From Pirellulaceae bacterium (GTDB taxonomy: Bacteria > Planctomycetota > Planctomycetia > Pirellulales > Pirellulaceae), in contig JADHUC010000012.1 in NCBI GenBank assembly GCA_016784735.1, positions 1-60,699 of the forward strand: a stretch of DNA of 60,699 bases. The letters are read 5' to 3'. The stretch's first letter is position 1. Every line of letters begins with the position of its first letter. Of the stretch, positions 35,001 through 38,317 are shown piece by piece. The notes beneath the pieces are model-generated. The model saw nothing but the letters and a program-made list of their open reading frames with translations, did not search any database and was not told where the DNA came from. Position numbers and translations under genes: made by a program.

Positions 35001-37392
35001 CCGTCACGGTGATGGCAAACGCCTCTTCGTACGTGCCGCCGTTGCCGTCGTCGGTCTCGACCCGGATGCTGTAGCTACTCTTCGTTTCGCAATCGAAAAT
35101 TGCGGCCGTGCGGAGTTCGTGGTCGACGATGGTGAACGACGTGTTGTCCGGATAGGTTCCGGTCGCGACGAGGCTGTAGGTATGCGTGTCGCCCGCGTCG
35201 GCATCAGTTGTCGAGAACGTGCCGACCGGCGTGCCGAGGGGCTCGTTCTCGGCCACGCTGCTTGACGACAGGTCGAGGTCGGTGGGCGGCTGGTTTGGAG
35301 GCGGACTCAGTTTGGCCGCAAAGGCGTCATCGCCTGCCGTGTAGGCCCTCAGGGGCGCGCCCCATGTGGCACTGCTATATCCACCCACGTAGACGTTTCC
35401 GCTGCCGTCCATCGCAATGGCTCTGGCGACATCATCTCCGCTGCCTCCAAGAAAGGTGCTCCGGGTGAGCAAGCCATCGCTGGCAAGCTGAGCCGCAAAG
35501 GCGTCATCGCCTGCCGTGTAGGCCCTCAGGGGCGCGCCCCAGGTGGCACTGCTATATCCACCCACGTACGCGTTTCCCCCTCCGTCCACCGTAATAGCGT
35601 AGCCGATATCAATATCGTTGCCGCCAAGGAACGTATGCCAGGCGAGCGAACCATTGCTGGCAAGCTTGGCCGCAAAGGCATCGTAGAATCCCGCGTGCAA
35701 CGTCACGGGCTCGCCCCAGGTGGCATTACTAGATCCTCCCACGTACACGTTTCCGCTTGCGTCCACCGCAATAGCGTGGCCTTCATCTTGACTTCCGCTG
35801 CCGCCAAGGAAGGTATTCCAGGTGAGCAGGCCATCGCTCGCAAGTTTAGCCGCAAACGCGTCGTTGTCTGCCGTGTAGGCCCTCACGGGCGAGCCCCAGG
35901 TAGCACTGCTGTTTCCTCCCACGTACACGTTCCCGCTTCCGTCTACGGCAATGGCGGCACCGTAATCACTTCCGCTGTCTCCAAGGAAGGTGTTCCAGGT
36001 GAGTGAGCCATTGGTGGCAAGCTTGGCCGCAAAGGCGTCATCGCCTGACGTGTAGGCCCTCTTGGGCAAGCCCCAGGTGGCATCGCTATGTCCTCCCACG
36101 TACGCGTTTCCGCTTGCGTCAATCGCAATGGCTCTGCCGACATCATCTCGGCTGCCTCCGAGGAAGGTGTTCCAGGTGAGCGAACCATCATTGGTGGTAA
36201 GCTTGGCCACAAAGGCGTCAAGGCCTCCCGCGTAGGCCGTCACGGGCTCGCCCCAGGTGACATCGCTATATCCTCCCACGTACACGTTTCCGCTTCCGTC
36301 GACCGCAATGGCGCGGCCGTAATCACTTCCGCTGCCTCCAAGAAAGGTATGCCAGGCGAGTGACCCATCGCTGGCAAGCTTAGCCGCAAAGGCGTCATCG
36401 CCGGGTGTGTAGGCCCTCTGGGGTGAACCCCAGGGAGCGTTGCTAGATCCTCCCACGTAAACGTTTCCGCTTCCGTCCACCGCGATGGCTCTGCCTACAT
36501 CGTATCCGTTGCCTCCAAGAAAGGTGTTCCACGTCAGGGTCGGGTCAATAGTCAGCGGCCACGCGGAGTTGTATTCTCCCAGCGCAAAGCCAACTTCCTG
36601 GTCGTCCGTCTTGTGGAATAACACGTCTACAGGCACGCGTTGGCCCTCGACATACTGCCAAGCCACCGGGGCGGATTCCCTCATCTGCCCCGTTTCAAAC
36701 GTCATCACCAACTCGCCCGCTTCATCGATTTCAACGGGAACGTTGTACTGCAATCGTATTTCGTTCGGATCTGCTCCGGGGTCCAACGCGTAAGTACTCT
36801 CGGCGATGCCGCCTGCGACGGCGTCGTAGCTGAGCGTGATGCCATCCCACAGGCCGACGTAGCTCACGTGACTCAGGTCTGCCACCATTCCCTGCGCGTC
36901 GTCACTCGACCCGTCACTCTGCGGCAAGACATCCTGCACCCCCACAAACTCGACTTGCAGCGCGTGGTCACCGGCTGCCACGTACACCGTATCCGGGCCG
37001 AAGCCGAGCACATGCCCCCCGGCGGTGAACTGCAACAACTCGGCCCGGTCGTCGCTTTGCGCGCTTGGGATCTCGTTCAGCCCCTTCTGCACGGCGTCCA
37101 TCCCCTGGTCGACGGTCAAGGTGTTGACCGACGTAGTGTCGAACGCGGCGATGTCCTCGCCTGGTTCGGTGGCCACGTCATAGGCCGTGTTCAGGCCAAG
37201 ACCGAAGTCGGTAATGACGATCCCGTCGACATCGAACCTCGGATCCAGACCGGCAAGCAGCACGCGCTGTTCCAACGGTTCGGTGAACAGACGCCTGCCT
37301 TGATCGCGCTGCCGCCGGCGACGACGTGCGGAGTGACGGAGGCGACTGAGAATACCGGATTTCTTCGTTCGGTGACGGCGTTTTCGCGACAT
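14074..37392 (-). CDS. giant mosaic surface/secreted protein (7772 aa) with LEPR-type export motif
   Basis: Start ATG with AAAGGGAG upstream. Domains in order, rough residues: very basic N-terminus with LEQRVLLA (1-47); a truncated delta-60-like stretch (48-75) then a DUF7948-like domain (to 280); seven SBBP blades (285-696); cadherin (700-800); GEVED (803-960); seven VCBS/FG-GAP repeats with DVDGDGDTD calcium loops (973-1318); long filamentous repeats (1460-2600); PKD domains with two FGE/SUMF1 domains (2883-3165, 3302-3585); seven more SBBP-like blades (3743-4128); an inserted 200-residue module (4218-4421); PKD; tandem-95 domain and beta-helix 1 (4612-5465); PKD; tandem-95 and beta-helix 2 (5750-6465) with an inserted CBM-like module; PKD, cadherin, two Calx-beta; PKD; RTX-like GGxGxD repeats (7611-7680) and GGSD tracts. 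Probably a calcium-dependent adhesin or matrix protein. Length, motif and order are visible; adhesion is inferred. Confidence 0.93.
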   Translation of the reverse strand: MSRKRRHRTKKSGILSRLRHSARRRRRQRDQGRRLFTEPLEQRVLLAGLDPRFDVDGIVITDFGLGLNTAYDVATEPGEDIAAFDTTSVNTLTVDQGMDAVQKGLNEIPSAQSDDRAELLQFTAGGHVLGFGPDTVYVAAGDHALQVEFVGVQDVLPQSDGSSDDAQGMVADLSHVSYVGLWDGITLSYDAVAGGIAESTYALDPGADPNEIRLQYNVPVEIDEAGELVMTFETGQMRESAPVAWQYVEGQRVPVDVLFHKTDDQEVGFALGEYNSAWPLTIDPTLTWNTFLGGNGYDVGRAIAVDGSGNVYVGGSSNAPWGSPQRAYTPGDDAFAAKLASDGSLAWHTFLGGSGSDYGRAIAVDGSGNVYVGGYSDVTWGEPVTAYAGGLDAFVAKLTTNDGSLTWNTFLGGSRDDVGRAIAIDASGNAYVGGHSDATWGLPKRAYTSGDDAFAAKLATNGSLTWNTFLGDSGSDYGAAIAVDGSGNVYVGGNSSATWGSPVRAYTADNDAFAAKLASDGLLTWNTFLGGSGSQDEGHAIAVDASGNVYVGGSSNATWGEPVTLHAGFYDAFAAKLASNGSLAWHTFLGGNDIDIGYAITVDGGGNAYVGGYSSATWGAPLRAYTAGDDAFAAQLASDGLLTRSTFLGGSGDDVARAIAMDGSGNVYVGGYSSATWGAPLRAYTAGDDAFAAKLSPPPNQPPTDLDLSSSSVAENEPLGTPVGTFSTTDADAGDTHTYSLVATGTYPDNTSFTIVDHELRTAAIFDCETKSSYSIRVETDDGNGGTYEEAFAITVTDVAEDLGDAPSPYPTLLVNNGPIHIATGPRLGANRDGEANGQPTMAADGDDTDGVTDDEDGVTFGTMMVGQLGASVTVNVQNAPSGAKLDAWIDFNADGSWGGPFEHVFDSIDVSAGDNSLTFDIPSWAANGVTYARFRLSTTGDLGHGGQAANGEVEDYQLTIDPPAVASGAFGDQRIISSAASNAKSVFAVDVDGDGDTDVLSASAGDDKFAWYENDGSQNFTAHIVTTDAGWAWSVFPADVDGDGDTDLLGASVAGNRIAWYENDGSQSFATHVISTYAVEPKTVFAADVDGDGDTDVLSASSSPLEPVVAWYENDGNQNFTAHTIGTDAIGVMSLFAADVDGDNDIDVLTASFSDDKIAWYENDGSQNFTAHIISTASDQPASVFAADVDGDGDTDVLSASNEDDKIVWYENDGSQSFTSHIISTTADWATSVFAVDVDGDGDTDVLSASYYDDKIAWYENDGTQNFTAHTISTAAKGAFSVFAADVDSDGDTDVLSASVSDGKIAWYENDPAPPPDTLLSLDGSSNLNVSDIAAGGKDDALTITSDTGSGQFVITDPGRVLTTDIAGATGDLTDTVIVPFSAVAGSQIVVSTVGGNDSITFDSAFDPGIPRGVVVDAGDDTDVVNWLATATLASMDVTAETINLNSGSVTTTGDQTYDGAVVLGGDTILAGASFAFSTISGAATTDLTINAGSNTTFNGVVGGANALNAIKVNSTGGAVDINAAINVGAGGLDIDPPDTITVSAPINSAGGPVIMEANETVTVASGGSVTNTGTGSISLTAGHNIAMTSGSSLAAVDGDITLNANAAGTSGNFVGIDMVNADIASNTGSISLTGRGGDTGSDNVGVRLRDGSQLSSLGAGAAVGAINIDGFGGPGVAQNYGVFITGRNTSVVSQSGRVQVNGRGGNGTSSNNYGVYVWRYAVIESTGNGSEAADINLLGSGGSGTTSMEGVLLSYLARIASVDGDIRIDGTGGNATADNHGVVVIDSSIETTGIGADAGSIEISGTPGNVTSSQFAVWLDGPFAKVDTQDGDIRINGISGNPSILLQRGAEVDSSGNGNVDLIGDSIRARGASVGSSTASGRLTLTSNEIAISTYAGFTPALQGNGELVFRPRTPNTSIGIGGGGGTLILDDTELSFLTDGFSSIMIGDATGGTGAVDVDSSTFSDPLNIVGGSISVTELNAGANALTLTARTGAITDGGDGGTDVTASGLAATSTTGVGTGANAIETAVSNLEADGGAGGVNVANTGDVTIGNVAQSMINGVFATGADIGVTAASSITVESPIDASGGNINLSATETITLSYGSVDVTTNGSGSITLAADRNIDMLSGSTISAVDGDITLDANQGVTPTSGSFKGIYAVSGSVTTNGTGNITLRGRGGDSGSQNHGISLVFSEVRSTASGASAGTITLAGTAGSGTTDNYGVSLSSNSTRVISVDGDIQITATGDGSGLGNRGLEMQPGSRVESTGTSANAATITILATGGNGTRANYGMQVVGTDAKITSIYGDIDITGVGQGSDDINYGVNVSSGGAIESTGTGAGAATITIDGTGGNGTSDNSGVHVTGGTVTSVDGDIAITGLASGANTNPNTNVGIELRGFGVVESTGDAALTLTGTPAFPAGNGIAINNDVMLGAAGGAGTTTLNTDTLAITNSNVVVQGSGDLVVQPLTAGTSIGLSGGAGTLNIDESELATFANGFSSITIGNATAGDIDIDTATFADPLNLVTGGEVHDGAGTDINMSSGDTVTVNGTVAPGQSPGALTVDGNFTFAAGDTFFVEIDGTDPENGYDQLSVLGDSRTITLNNAELAITLNSPPAVGSQVVYTIVDAVNDNSTRTGLFNFGAAPQNDGDEITIGGTELTINYLAGGDVTLTESGNQPPVVAADNAAVTTNEGTDATNTGTFSDPQGNSTVTISADAGTVTQNDTLGTWSWSIGAPDGPAGPVTVTITATDDIGSSTDTSFTYTIDNLAPTVAADNVSITSPINENDFSTLSGEIVDPGILDTFTLDLDWGDPLSPHNVQSIALGTTPISTGGVTWDPTTRAFTVQHQYVDDNPSGTLQDDYPISLTLTDDDGGSYVQGAVRMVGVTIGNPGNLADIHDDGYGAVPYEYAIAKYEVTNAQYVVFLNSVATVGDPNGLYSSEMAGGWGDTGGILRTGSGTSGDPWTYSARENRSNRPVNFVSWHDALRFANWLHNGQPTGPQAGSTTEDGAYTFSGVMSVGSRNADARVFLPSEDEWYKAAYYDGDTGVYYDYPTGTNDTPSSILVDPDPGNNTNSDFRFGPPYYTTEVGEFENSPSPYGTFDQGGNVWEWTEAIYDSSLRGFRGAGFAHPSFRTCAGRDCADHMFWEYFWSEYADAGFRVAGLPQSDVFVSNGNQSGGQSASLAVTVNNVAPTLANVSLTSPVEENDVTTFSGEIVDPGTLDTFTLDINWGDPLSPDNVQSIALGTTPISTGSVTWDPTTRAFTVQHQYLDDNPTGTSQDDYPISLTLTDDDGGSGSYLQGDTMDWVAVGNPGNRPDDDPQGYGSVIHEYRVGKYEVTYAQYAEFLNAVATVGDPNGLYNEDMSGGWGDTGGITRAGSGTLSDPWAYSVRANRGNRPVGYVSWYDALRFVNWLHNGQPTGGQDASTTEDGAYTFSGITNVGSRNPGARVFLPSEDEWYKAAYYDGTNDVYYDYPTGTDTAPINELIDPDPGNNANFADSLSSGYVDPVYYATKVGEFENSPSPIGTFDQGGNAWEWTEAIIATSHRNIRGGEFSHPLDRLHASYRRAHPATVEVAGVGLRVASLPELEVTQGGGQPASLVVTVNNVAPVVEVGAGQTVNEGDLVTLISAAFTDVGTLDTHTATIDWGDATPTEAGTVIQSSGSGVISGGHAYADNGTYTVTVTVYDDDGGSATDTFQVEVLNVDPMLDAGPDQTGILEGQFISLAPATFTDPGFDHGTGVGVFDLAWTRQFGSSSADYAYALAPDGSGIYVAGGTSGTLPGQSSAGYRDAFVARFDTEGNLEWTRQFGSSSGAYATALASDGSGVYVAGITDGTLPGQSSAGSDDAFVARFDTEGNLEWTRQFGSSSYDSASALACDGSGIYVAGVTDGTLPGQSSAGSVDAFVARFDTEGNLEWTRQFGSTTHEEAYALASDDRGVYVAGMTRGTLPGQSSAGSDDAFVARYDTEGNLEWTRQFGTSSYDRAYALASYGSAVYVAGYTFGTLPGQTRAGSDDAFVARFDTEGNTEWTRQFGSSSDDSAYAVASDGSGVYVAGITGGTLPGQTRAGSDDAFVARFDTEGNPEWTRQFGSSSYDSASALASDSSGVYVAGSTAGALPGQSSAGDFDAFVVKFQGGTREDFTATIDWGDGTSEPVGDITMDWTSGSEGVLTTGSIDAEHAYADNGTYTVTVTVYDDDGGSATDTFQVTVNNVAPTIDSISVIATSMADAVQLQNAWASFEQGPRDGFSTFTAASATDDENSMPSPGWAIYDWDTGNTLSQYATFEAASPIGDTAGTELVITLEQYHADLVASSWGHLIGRFKISVTDAQTPFDEGTSWTVLTPQSFVSLEGLTGGVQGDSSVLVGIGQPTPVADTYTLTAQTPMADVTGFRLDVLEHPSLPTSGPGLAANGNFHLTKFAVNANPVSSLLESQSVTVSGTFSDPALGVATETFTGTAVWSDSVSTPLTVNADGTFGTVRTFPDDHPDSGTASDDFTVFVTVTDDDLGSGSAMSPVVTVHNVAPDFEAGPNEALLPPVAGVFTRGDITFTDPGADVWSGTVNWGDGTGDVPLTIDQAGKTFDLSHTFTVEGTFAVAVTVNDDDGGSHTDSFVVEVHLNTPATAQDDDYEMWDNVLTVPVSGVLANDSDPDDDPLTAHLADEPEKGTVVLNLDGSFEYTLGPDFDGLDSFTYVANDGTVDSNLATVSITHMLYVRNTNDTGDGSFRWTIDNANSHPGLDTIRFAVAGGGIRTIQPLSALPTITDPVVIDATTQPGFASRPIIELDGSQAGSANGLVITAGNSAIRGLVINRFEKNGVLLSGEGNSVVAGNFIGTNLDGDLTAPNGLDGIYIFRSDDNLIGTDGDGIDDAAERNVISGNSRNGIGIDRAFYNVVAGNFIGTDVGGNAALGNSDDGIRFWNSATHNIIGTDGSDDPHNANERNVISGNLDNGVHIRIDNTTAGENVVAGNYIGTNAAGDAALGNGIRGVEVVLTARNRIGTNSDGIADVEERNIISGNLGDGVSIDTAHDNVVAGNYIGTDPSGMNALGNRKSGVRFAHSHGNVIGTNGDGHLDVGERNIISGNKEGVEFWNSTENVVAGNYIGTNAAGDAALGNVYGVWFKRDGYYNRIGTDGDGVADDAERNVISGNKSRGVTIENSDNNLIAGNFIGTDSTGSFTVGNSRGVTIMKGAQGNLIGTDGDGAHDANERNIISGNAIGVSIESQSVGEQTSGNIVAGNFIGTDANGTVALGNTSWGVSISKGAEWNVIGAKLDDSAVASQRNVISGNGHGVAVRASASNVIAGNYIGTDASGTIALGNTNGVSLWDGAQLNRVGTDGNGVADAAERNVISGNNGQGITFKDAATTGNQVTGNYIGTAANGIDPLGNTNAGVWIWRGASSNQIGGSAAQGNLIAFNAAGVEVHDATSTGNRIQANSIHSNAYLGIDLAGNGPTPNDPLDVDTGPNNYQNFPAIRRTIVGASTRVAGTLTSLSETVFTIDFYANTTLDSSGFGEGQRWLGSVPVTTTDSGVGVFDVILPVLTSEGEYVVATATDPAGNTSEFSAPNRAPTADAGGPYHVFESGSVMLDASGSSDPDQAGPTLVYEWDFDGDGIFGETGTEATNGDEFGTTPSFVAAGLDGPGSLMVTLRVTDDGGLDSMSTADITIDNFAPTANDDSGLGFTTDEDTPFVTANVSTNDTDPAGVLDPLTVVGINTSGTIGLVIDNRDGTFHYHPNGQFEFLDLGETAGDAFGYTIDDGDGGQATAVVSIAVTGVNDAPVSTDDSYQMWGDVLSVSTAGVLQNDTDAEDHPLTAYLVDPPDTGSASLGSDGTFTYTPGADFGGVDSFTYRAYDGSHYGNVASVSLTHMLYVRNTNDDGDGSFRWTIDNANDHAGLDTIRFAVNGGGVQTIQPLSPLPTVTDAVVIDATTQPEYAGTPIIELDGTNAGSGVSGLGITSVGSTIRGFAINRFDGNGLVLSGGGENVIERNYIGTDVLGLSDLGNSYTGVMIERGSADNRVDGNVISGNNREGITIYDSGANRNVVVGNLIGTDASGTVGIGNSRDGVRIWSGAANNVIGMDGNGINDAAEGNVIAANEWRGVYIAGVGSNNNVVAGNLIGTDANGTAALGNSWAGIMVRGGKWNRIGTNGDGTSDSLERNVIADNSHGVRIRDASSTQNVVAGNYIGADVTGTVALPNSHYGVFLDSGTTGNRVGTDGSDDAFNANERNVISGNLLQGVAISGSGTSGNIVAGNFIGIDSSGSLPLGNSKGVSIGNGASSNTIGTNSDGVHDVLERNVISGNREDGVNIHGAGTDSNVLAGNFIGTDATGTVALGNGDDGVSVSQGARSNRIGTDGNGVNDVAERNIISANGVALPNGATQGSGVVIVAPGTDHNQVAGNFIGTDVSGDLPLGNRVGVWIGDGAQSNQIGGTVGSGNTIAFNDGDGIVVRDVGTIGNRIQCNSIHSNGLLGIDLRGDGVTPNDIDRTIWDAPQGDGPAESDFTDGAFNEAYGRVVVEAEHFTSHAEVDGYSWEVIDGDAGSFSNARGDYIQTLPDDVNVVVFDPYASTYVDYPIRFSTPGQYQLFLRWDGYDFQSDSVYARIVALNDGPGGGVADWYRYSGRRDADFATGAWQGHAAFEGTNSGGNNIPAEWTISAPGVHTVRLSMRENGAAADTFILQRLPDPNNDQNFPVITGAVAGPSTRVMGRLESTADTDFTLDFYANTELDPSGFGEGQRWIGSTTVTSLASGTVEFDVDGLAATTAGEYVTATATGPNGNTSEFSAPNRPPTADAGGPYVVKEGDSIVLDASGSTDPDQNPAGLTYEWDLDGDSQFGETDAEAANGDEVGIHPAFLAFDGPDSPLVTLRVTDNGGLSTEHAVTVTVDNVPPSVDAEHASVTVDEAQTATNGGTFSDPGVDNVELTASIGTIVDNGNGRWSWEFDTSDGPDDSQTVTVTATDSDGDSSTTTFELVVDNVAPTVDDAVFTLAENSPDFTVVGTVTANDPGNDALGFAITGGNTDSAFDIDPNTGQITVASKSALDFETNPVFNLTVTVTDSDSASGEAAVTVNLIDLEARLSIDDVSVTEGNGSTATLDFTISVAGDAVNVPFSVDYATTDGTAVEAVGGVGSDDYDTAAGTANFNGTAGQTQPVTVTVNGDTVVETDETLTVLLSGLTGTNDVKILDATGEGSINNDDSATLSITAPSITESDVNQTVSFVVTLDADVEGGFDVAFDMTLGTAEAADLSVITASPLSFAGNAGETQDIDVTIVGEDLAEEDQTFTITLGEVTDTTVEQDANIATGAAAEGTIVNDDYVPVPRAGGPYGIDEGDPLTLNASLTTDDDTDPATLDYRWDVDGDGEYDEGVTGMIVTLTRTELAALGLADGPHDNTVTVRVSDGTNFDTASTTLTILNVAPEITSLTSSNLTPCAASADGFVTIDGSFFDPALDLDTHTVTVDWGDGSDPDGDGVVGETLTSVDQALDEFDGSHTYAHGGFFTITVTVADEDGGADVEITTAAVVGVGTVFDPESEITTLYIIGTRGRDHVDLKFNEKKDELKVDVKLNQGGSDGGSDGGSDGGSDGGRDHIKQTYQASTIDRIVAYLCDGDDHYNGGSDGGSDGGSDGCADAAIPQFVFGGAGDDHIKGGRANDVLVGGAGNDDLQGGSGLDILIGGSGKDDLKGGRDDDLLIAGSTAYDNYITALDALAAEWGSEASFEDRVANLQAGVGPDGDIKLEVDTTVFADGDKDKLKGDQGQNWILADAEDKVTDQGGSDGGSDGGSDKGKGKK
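14095..14750 (-). repeat. three GGSD (12-bp) minisatellite tracts at the 3' end of the giant gene
   Basis: GGSD tetrapeptide runs occur at about 14690-14748 (four units), 14562-14607 (three units) and 14095-14130 (three units), coded by a 12-bp unit on the theme CCGCCGTCGCTG (plus strand). They interrupt otherwise ordinary sequence on both sides of the RTX repeats. The protein ends KGKGKK after the last tract. Confidence 0.75.
14350..14560 (-). other. RTX-like calcium-binding repeats near the C-terminus of the giant protein
   Basis: Four to five nonapeptide-type repeats (GGAGDDHIKGG, VGGAGNDDLQGG, IGGSGKDDLKGG) are followed by AYDNYITALDALAAEWGS, the usual planctomycete continuation after such repeats. 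RTX repeats often accompany type I secretion, but no transporter gene is in the window. Confidence 0.75.
15500..16215 (-). other. two Calx-beta domains in the giant gene
   Basis: Two tandem domains with the typical N-terminal SVTEGNGSTATLDFTIS, the central VTVNGDTVVETDETLTVLLS and the closing NDD. They would bind calcium and stiffen the stalk before the C-terminal PKD and RTX parts. Confidence 0.75.
17040..20100 (-). repeat. duplicated block, copy 2: tandem-95 domain + beta-helix + FYANT module
   Basis: The order is YQMWGDVLSVSTAGVLQNDT, LYVRNTNDDGDGSFRWTIDN, about seven NVISGN/FIGTD repeats, an insertion at 17390-17990, and DFYANTELDPSGFGEGQRW. It is shorter in helix repeats than copy 1 and carries the extra insertion. 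Confidence 0.8.
17390..17990 (-). other. CBM-like module inserted in beta-helix 2 of the giant gene
   Basis: About 200 residues beginning VVVEAEHFTSHAEVDGYSW and ending APGVHTVRLSMRENGAAAD, a pattern seen in CBM6/CBM35-like and GH115-tail modules. Compared with copy 1 it stands between the equivalents of GIDLAGNGPTPND and PNNYQNFP. Confidence 0.6.
20730..23560 (-). repeat. duplicated block, copy 1: tandem-95 domain + beta-helix + FYANT module
   Basis: The order is YEMWDNVLTVPVSGVLANDS, then LYVRNTNDTGDGSFRWTIDN, then about nine helix-type repeats with the cores NVISGN and VAGNFIGTD, ending in DFYANTTLDSSGFGEGQRW. The same order recurs at 17040-20100, so the block arose by segmental duplication. 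Confidence 0.8.
24125..24745 (-). other. 200-residue module like that of DUF1549/DUF1553 cytochrome proteins, inside the giant gene
   Basis: The stretch includes ELVITLEQYHADL, LIGRFKISVTD, VTGFRLDVLEHPSLP and GPGLAANGNFHLTKFAV. This resembles the concanavalin-like insert found in planctomycete DUF1549/DUF1553 (PSD1-type) proteins. It lies within a PKD domain, between NNVAPTIDSISV and the continuation LLESQSVTVSGTFSDP. Confidence 0.6.
25010..26165 (-). repeat. seven 168-bp repeats, propeller 3 of the giant protein
   Basis: Seven copies of a 56-residue unit beginning WTRQFGSSS and containing GVYVAG, LPGQSSAGSDDAFVARFD and TEGN. The DNA copies are nearly identical over long stretches, which points to recent amplification or gene conversion. 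The whole array is embedded in a PKD domain. Confidence 0.88.
26590..29080 (-). repeat. tandem duplication (period 1260 bp) of a PKD + FGE/SUMF1 unit
   Basis: Two units, each a PKD-type domain carrying an FGE/SUMF1-type domain (KYEVTNAQYVVFLN, GAYTFSG, FLPSEDEWYKAAYYDG, FDQGGNVWEWTEAI). The sequence GCTGATTGGGTAATCATCCT starts at 27541 and again at 28801, exactly 1260 bp apart, and the PKD parts are nearly identical in DNA. The FGE parts have diverged more. Confidence 0.8.
29590..33000 (-). repeat. filamentous-adhesin-like repeat region of the giant protein
   Basis: Around 1100 residues of imperfect repeats with motifs such as GSITLTAGHNIAMTSGS, VDGDITLNAN and NYGVxVxG, rich in Gly, Thr, Ser, Asn and Asp. 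This matches the beta-solenoid passenger repeats of filamentous haemagglutinin and autotransporter-type proteins. It ends with TVNGTVAPGQSPGALTVDG, the usual cap of such repeats. Confidence 0.7.
33440..34475 (-). repeat. seven VCBS/FG-GAP repeats, propeller 2 of the giant protein
   Basis: Seven copies of about 49 residues with the pattern SVFAVDVDGDGDTDVLSAS then IAWYENDGSQNFTAH. The DxDxDGxxD loop is the calcium site of integrin-alpha-type FG-GAP blades. One copy has DGDNDID and the last has DSDGDTD, so the ligands vary slightly. Confidence 0.85.
35305..36540 (-). repeat. seven SBBP blades, propeller 1 of the giant protein
   Basis: Seven copies of a unit of about 59 residues, each starting TFLGG and containing AIAVDGSGNVYVGG and DAFAAKL. 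Seven units fit one closed seven-bladed propeller. The preceding DUF7948-like domain, ending PLTIDPTLTW, is the usual partner of this repeat. Confidence 0.85.
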
Positions 37393-38317
37393 GGTGTTTC
37401 TCCCTTTGGTCCAGGAAGGCTCGTTGGTCCGTTATCAGCGATCTGTTCTTAGCAGTAGGTTGAAAGTGGTGGATATTTGAGTTCTGTTGGTCATTGGGAC
37501 TCCGTCATTGGGGCGGATTTTTGCATTGTCCAATTCCGTTTGCTCGAATAACATGAGACATAAAGAGTCGCCCTCGGGGCGCGCACAAAGCGAGCCTCGA
37601 AGGGTGACCCAGGCCGGTGAGTCAGTCTGCTTGGCGGTGGATGCTCACCGGCCGCTTTTCGTTCTTGTTTTCTCTTCTAAACCGCGTACGTTCTGCGAAC
37701 CAATCTCGCGGCGCACGCGTTTGCAGGATCGTGGGGCGCGCGGCTTACTCTCCCCCGTTGCAGGTACTAAATAAAGGCATGCTTCCCGTCGCTGGTGTTG
37801 GACTTGATGCCGAACGCTGACGGATGCCATGCAGATTGACATGGCATGCGAATGGCGGGCGCCGTGATTCGCGCGAGTTAATGGCGCAACCCACAGGCAG
37901 TATCGCTAACCCATCCTGCACCAAACATCGTGTTGCGAAATCCAGGTGTGCCTCTTCGCTGTTGCCACAGTGGTCGCAAGTCGTCGTAGCAACATTCGGA
38001 TTCTAAGGGGGGCAAATCCGCCATTCAAGCAAGAAACAAACTTTATGGGGAAATTCTTTTCTTCTAACTTAGTGACCTAGAAACGGGTGGTCAGAAACGA
38101 CGTACAGCCAGACGCGGCCATAGTTCTTTCGTAAGTCGGATCGACAGCGGACGCCGTGAACGGTTCTTGCCGAAGGACTCCCTCACCGTAGCCTGCGGCA
38201 ACGCCACAGGAAAAGGTATGGGCAACGAGGCTCTTGGCCGAAGGCCGTATCAAGTACCTTAGAACCACGGGCAGCAGACGGAGGCGGAAAGGCCGGATTT
38301 CTTTGCGTTGAAACAAA
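37393..38317. other. gene-free interval upstream of the giant gene
   Basis: About 925 bp. It contains the ribosome binding site of the giant gene (AAAGGGAG just before ATG 37392) and an A+T-richer stretch around 38030-38090. No promoter could be placed with confidence. A TTG-started minus-strand frame of 79 codons (38077-38316) directly follows serS but has no recognisable domain. Other short frames look accidental. Confidence 0.5.
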
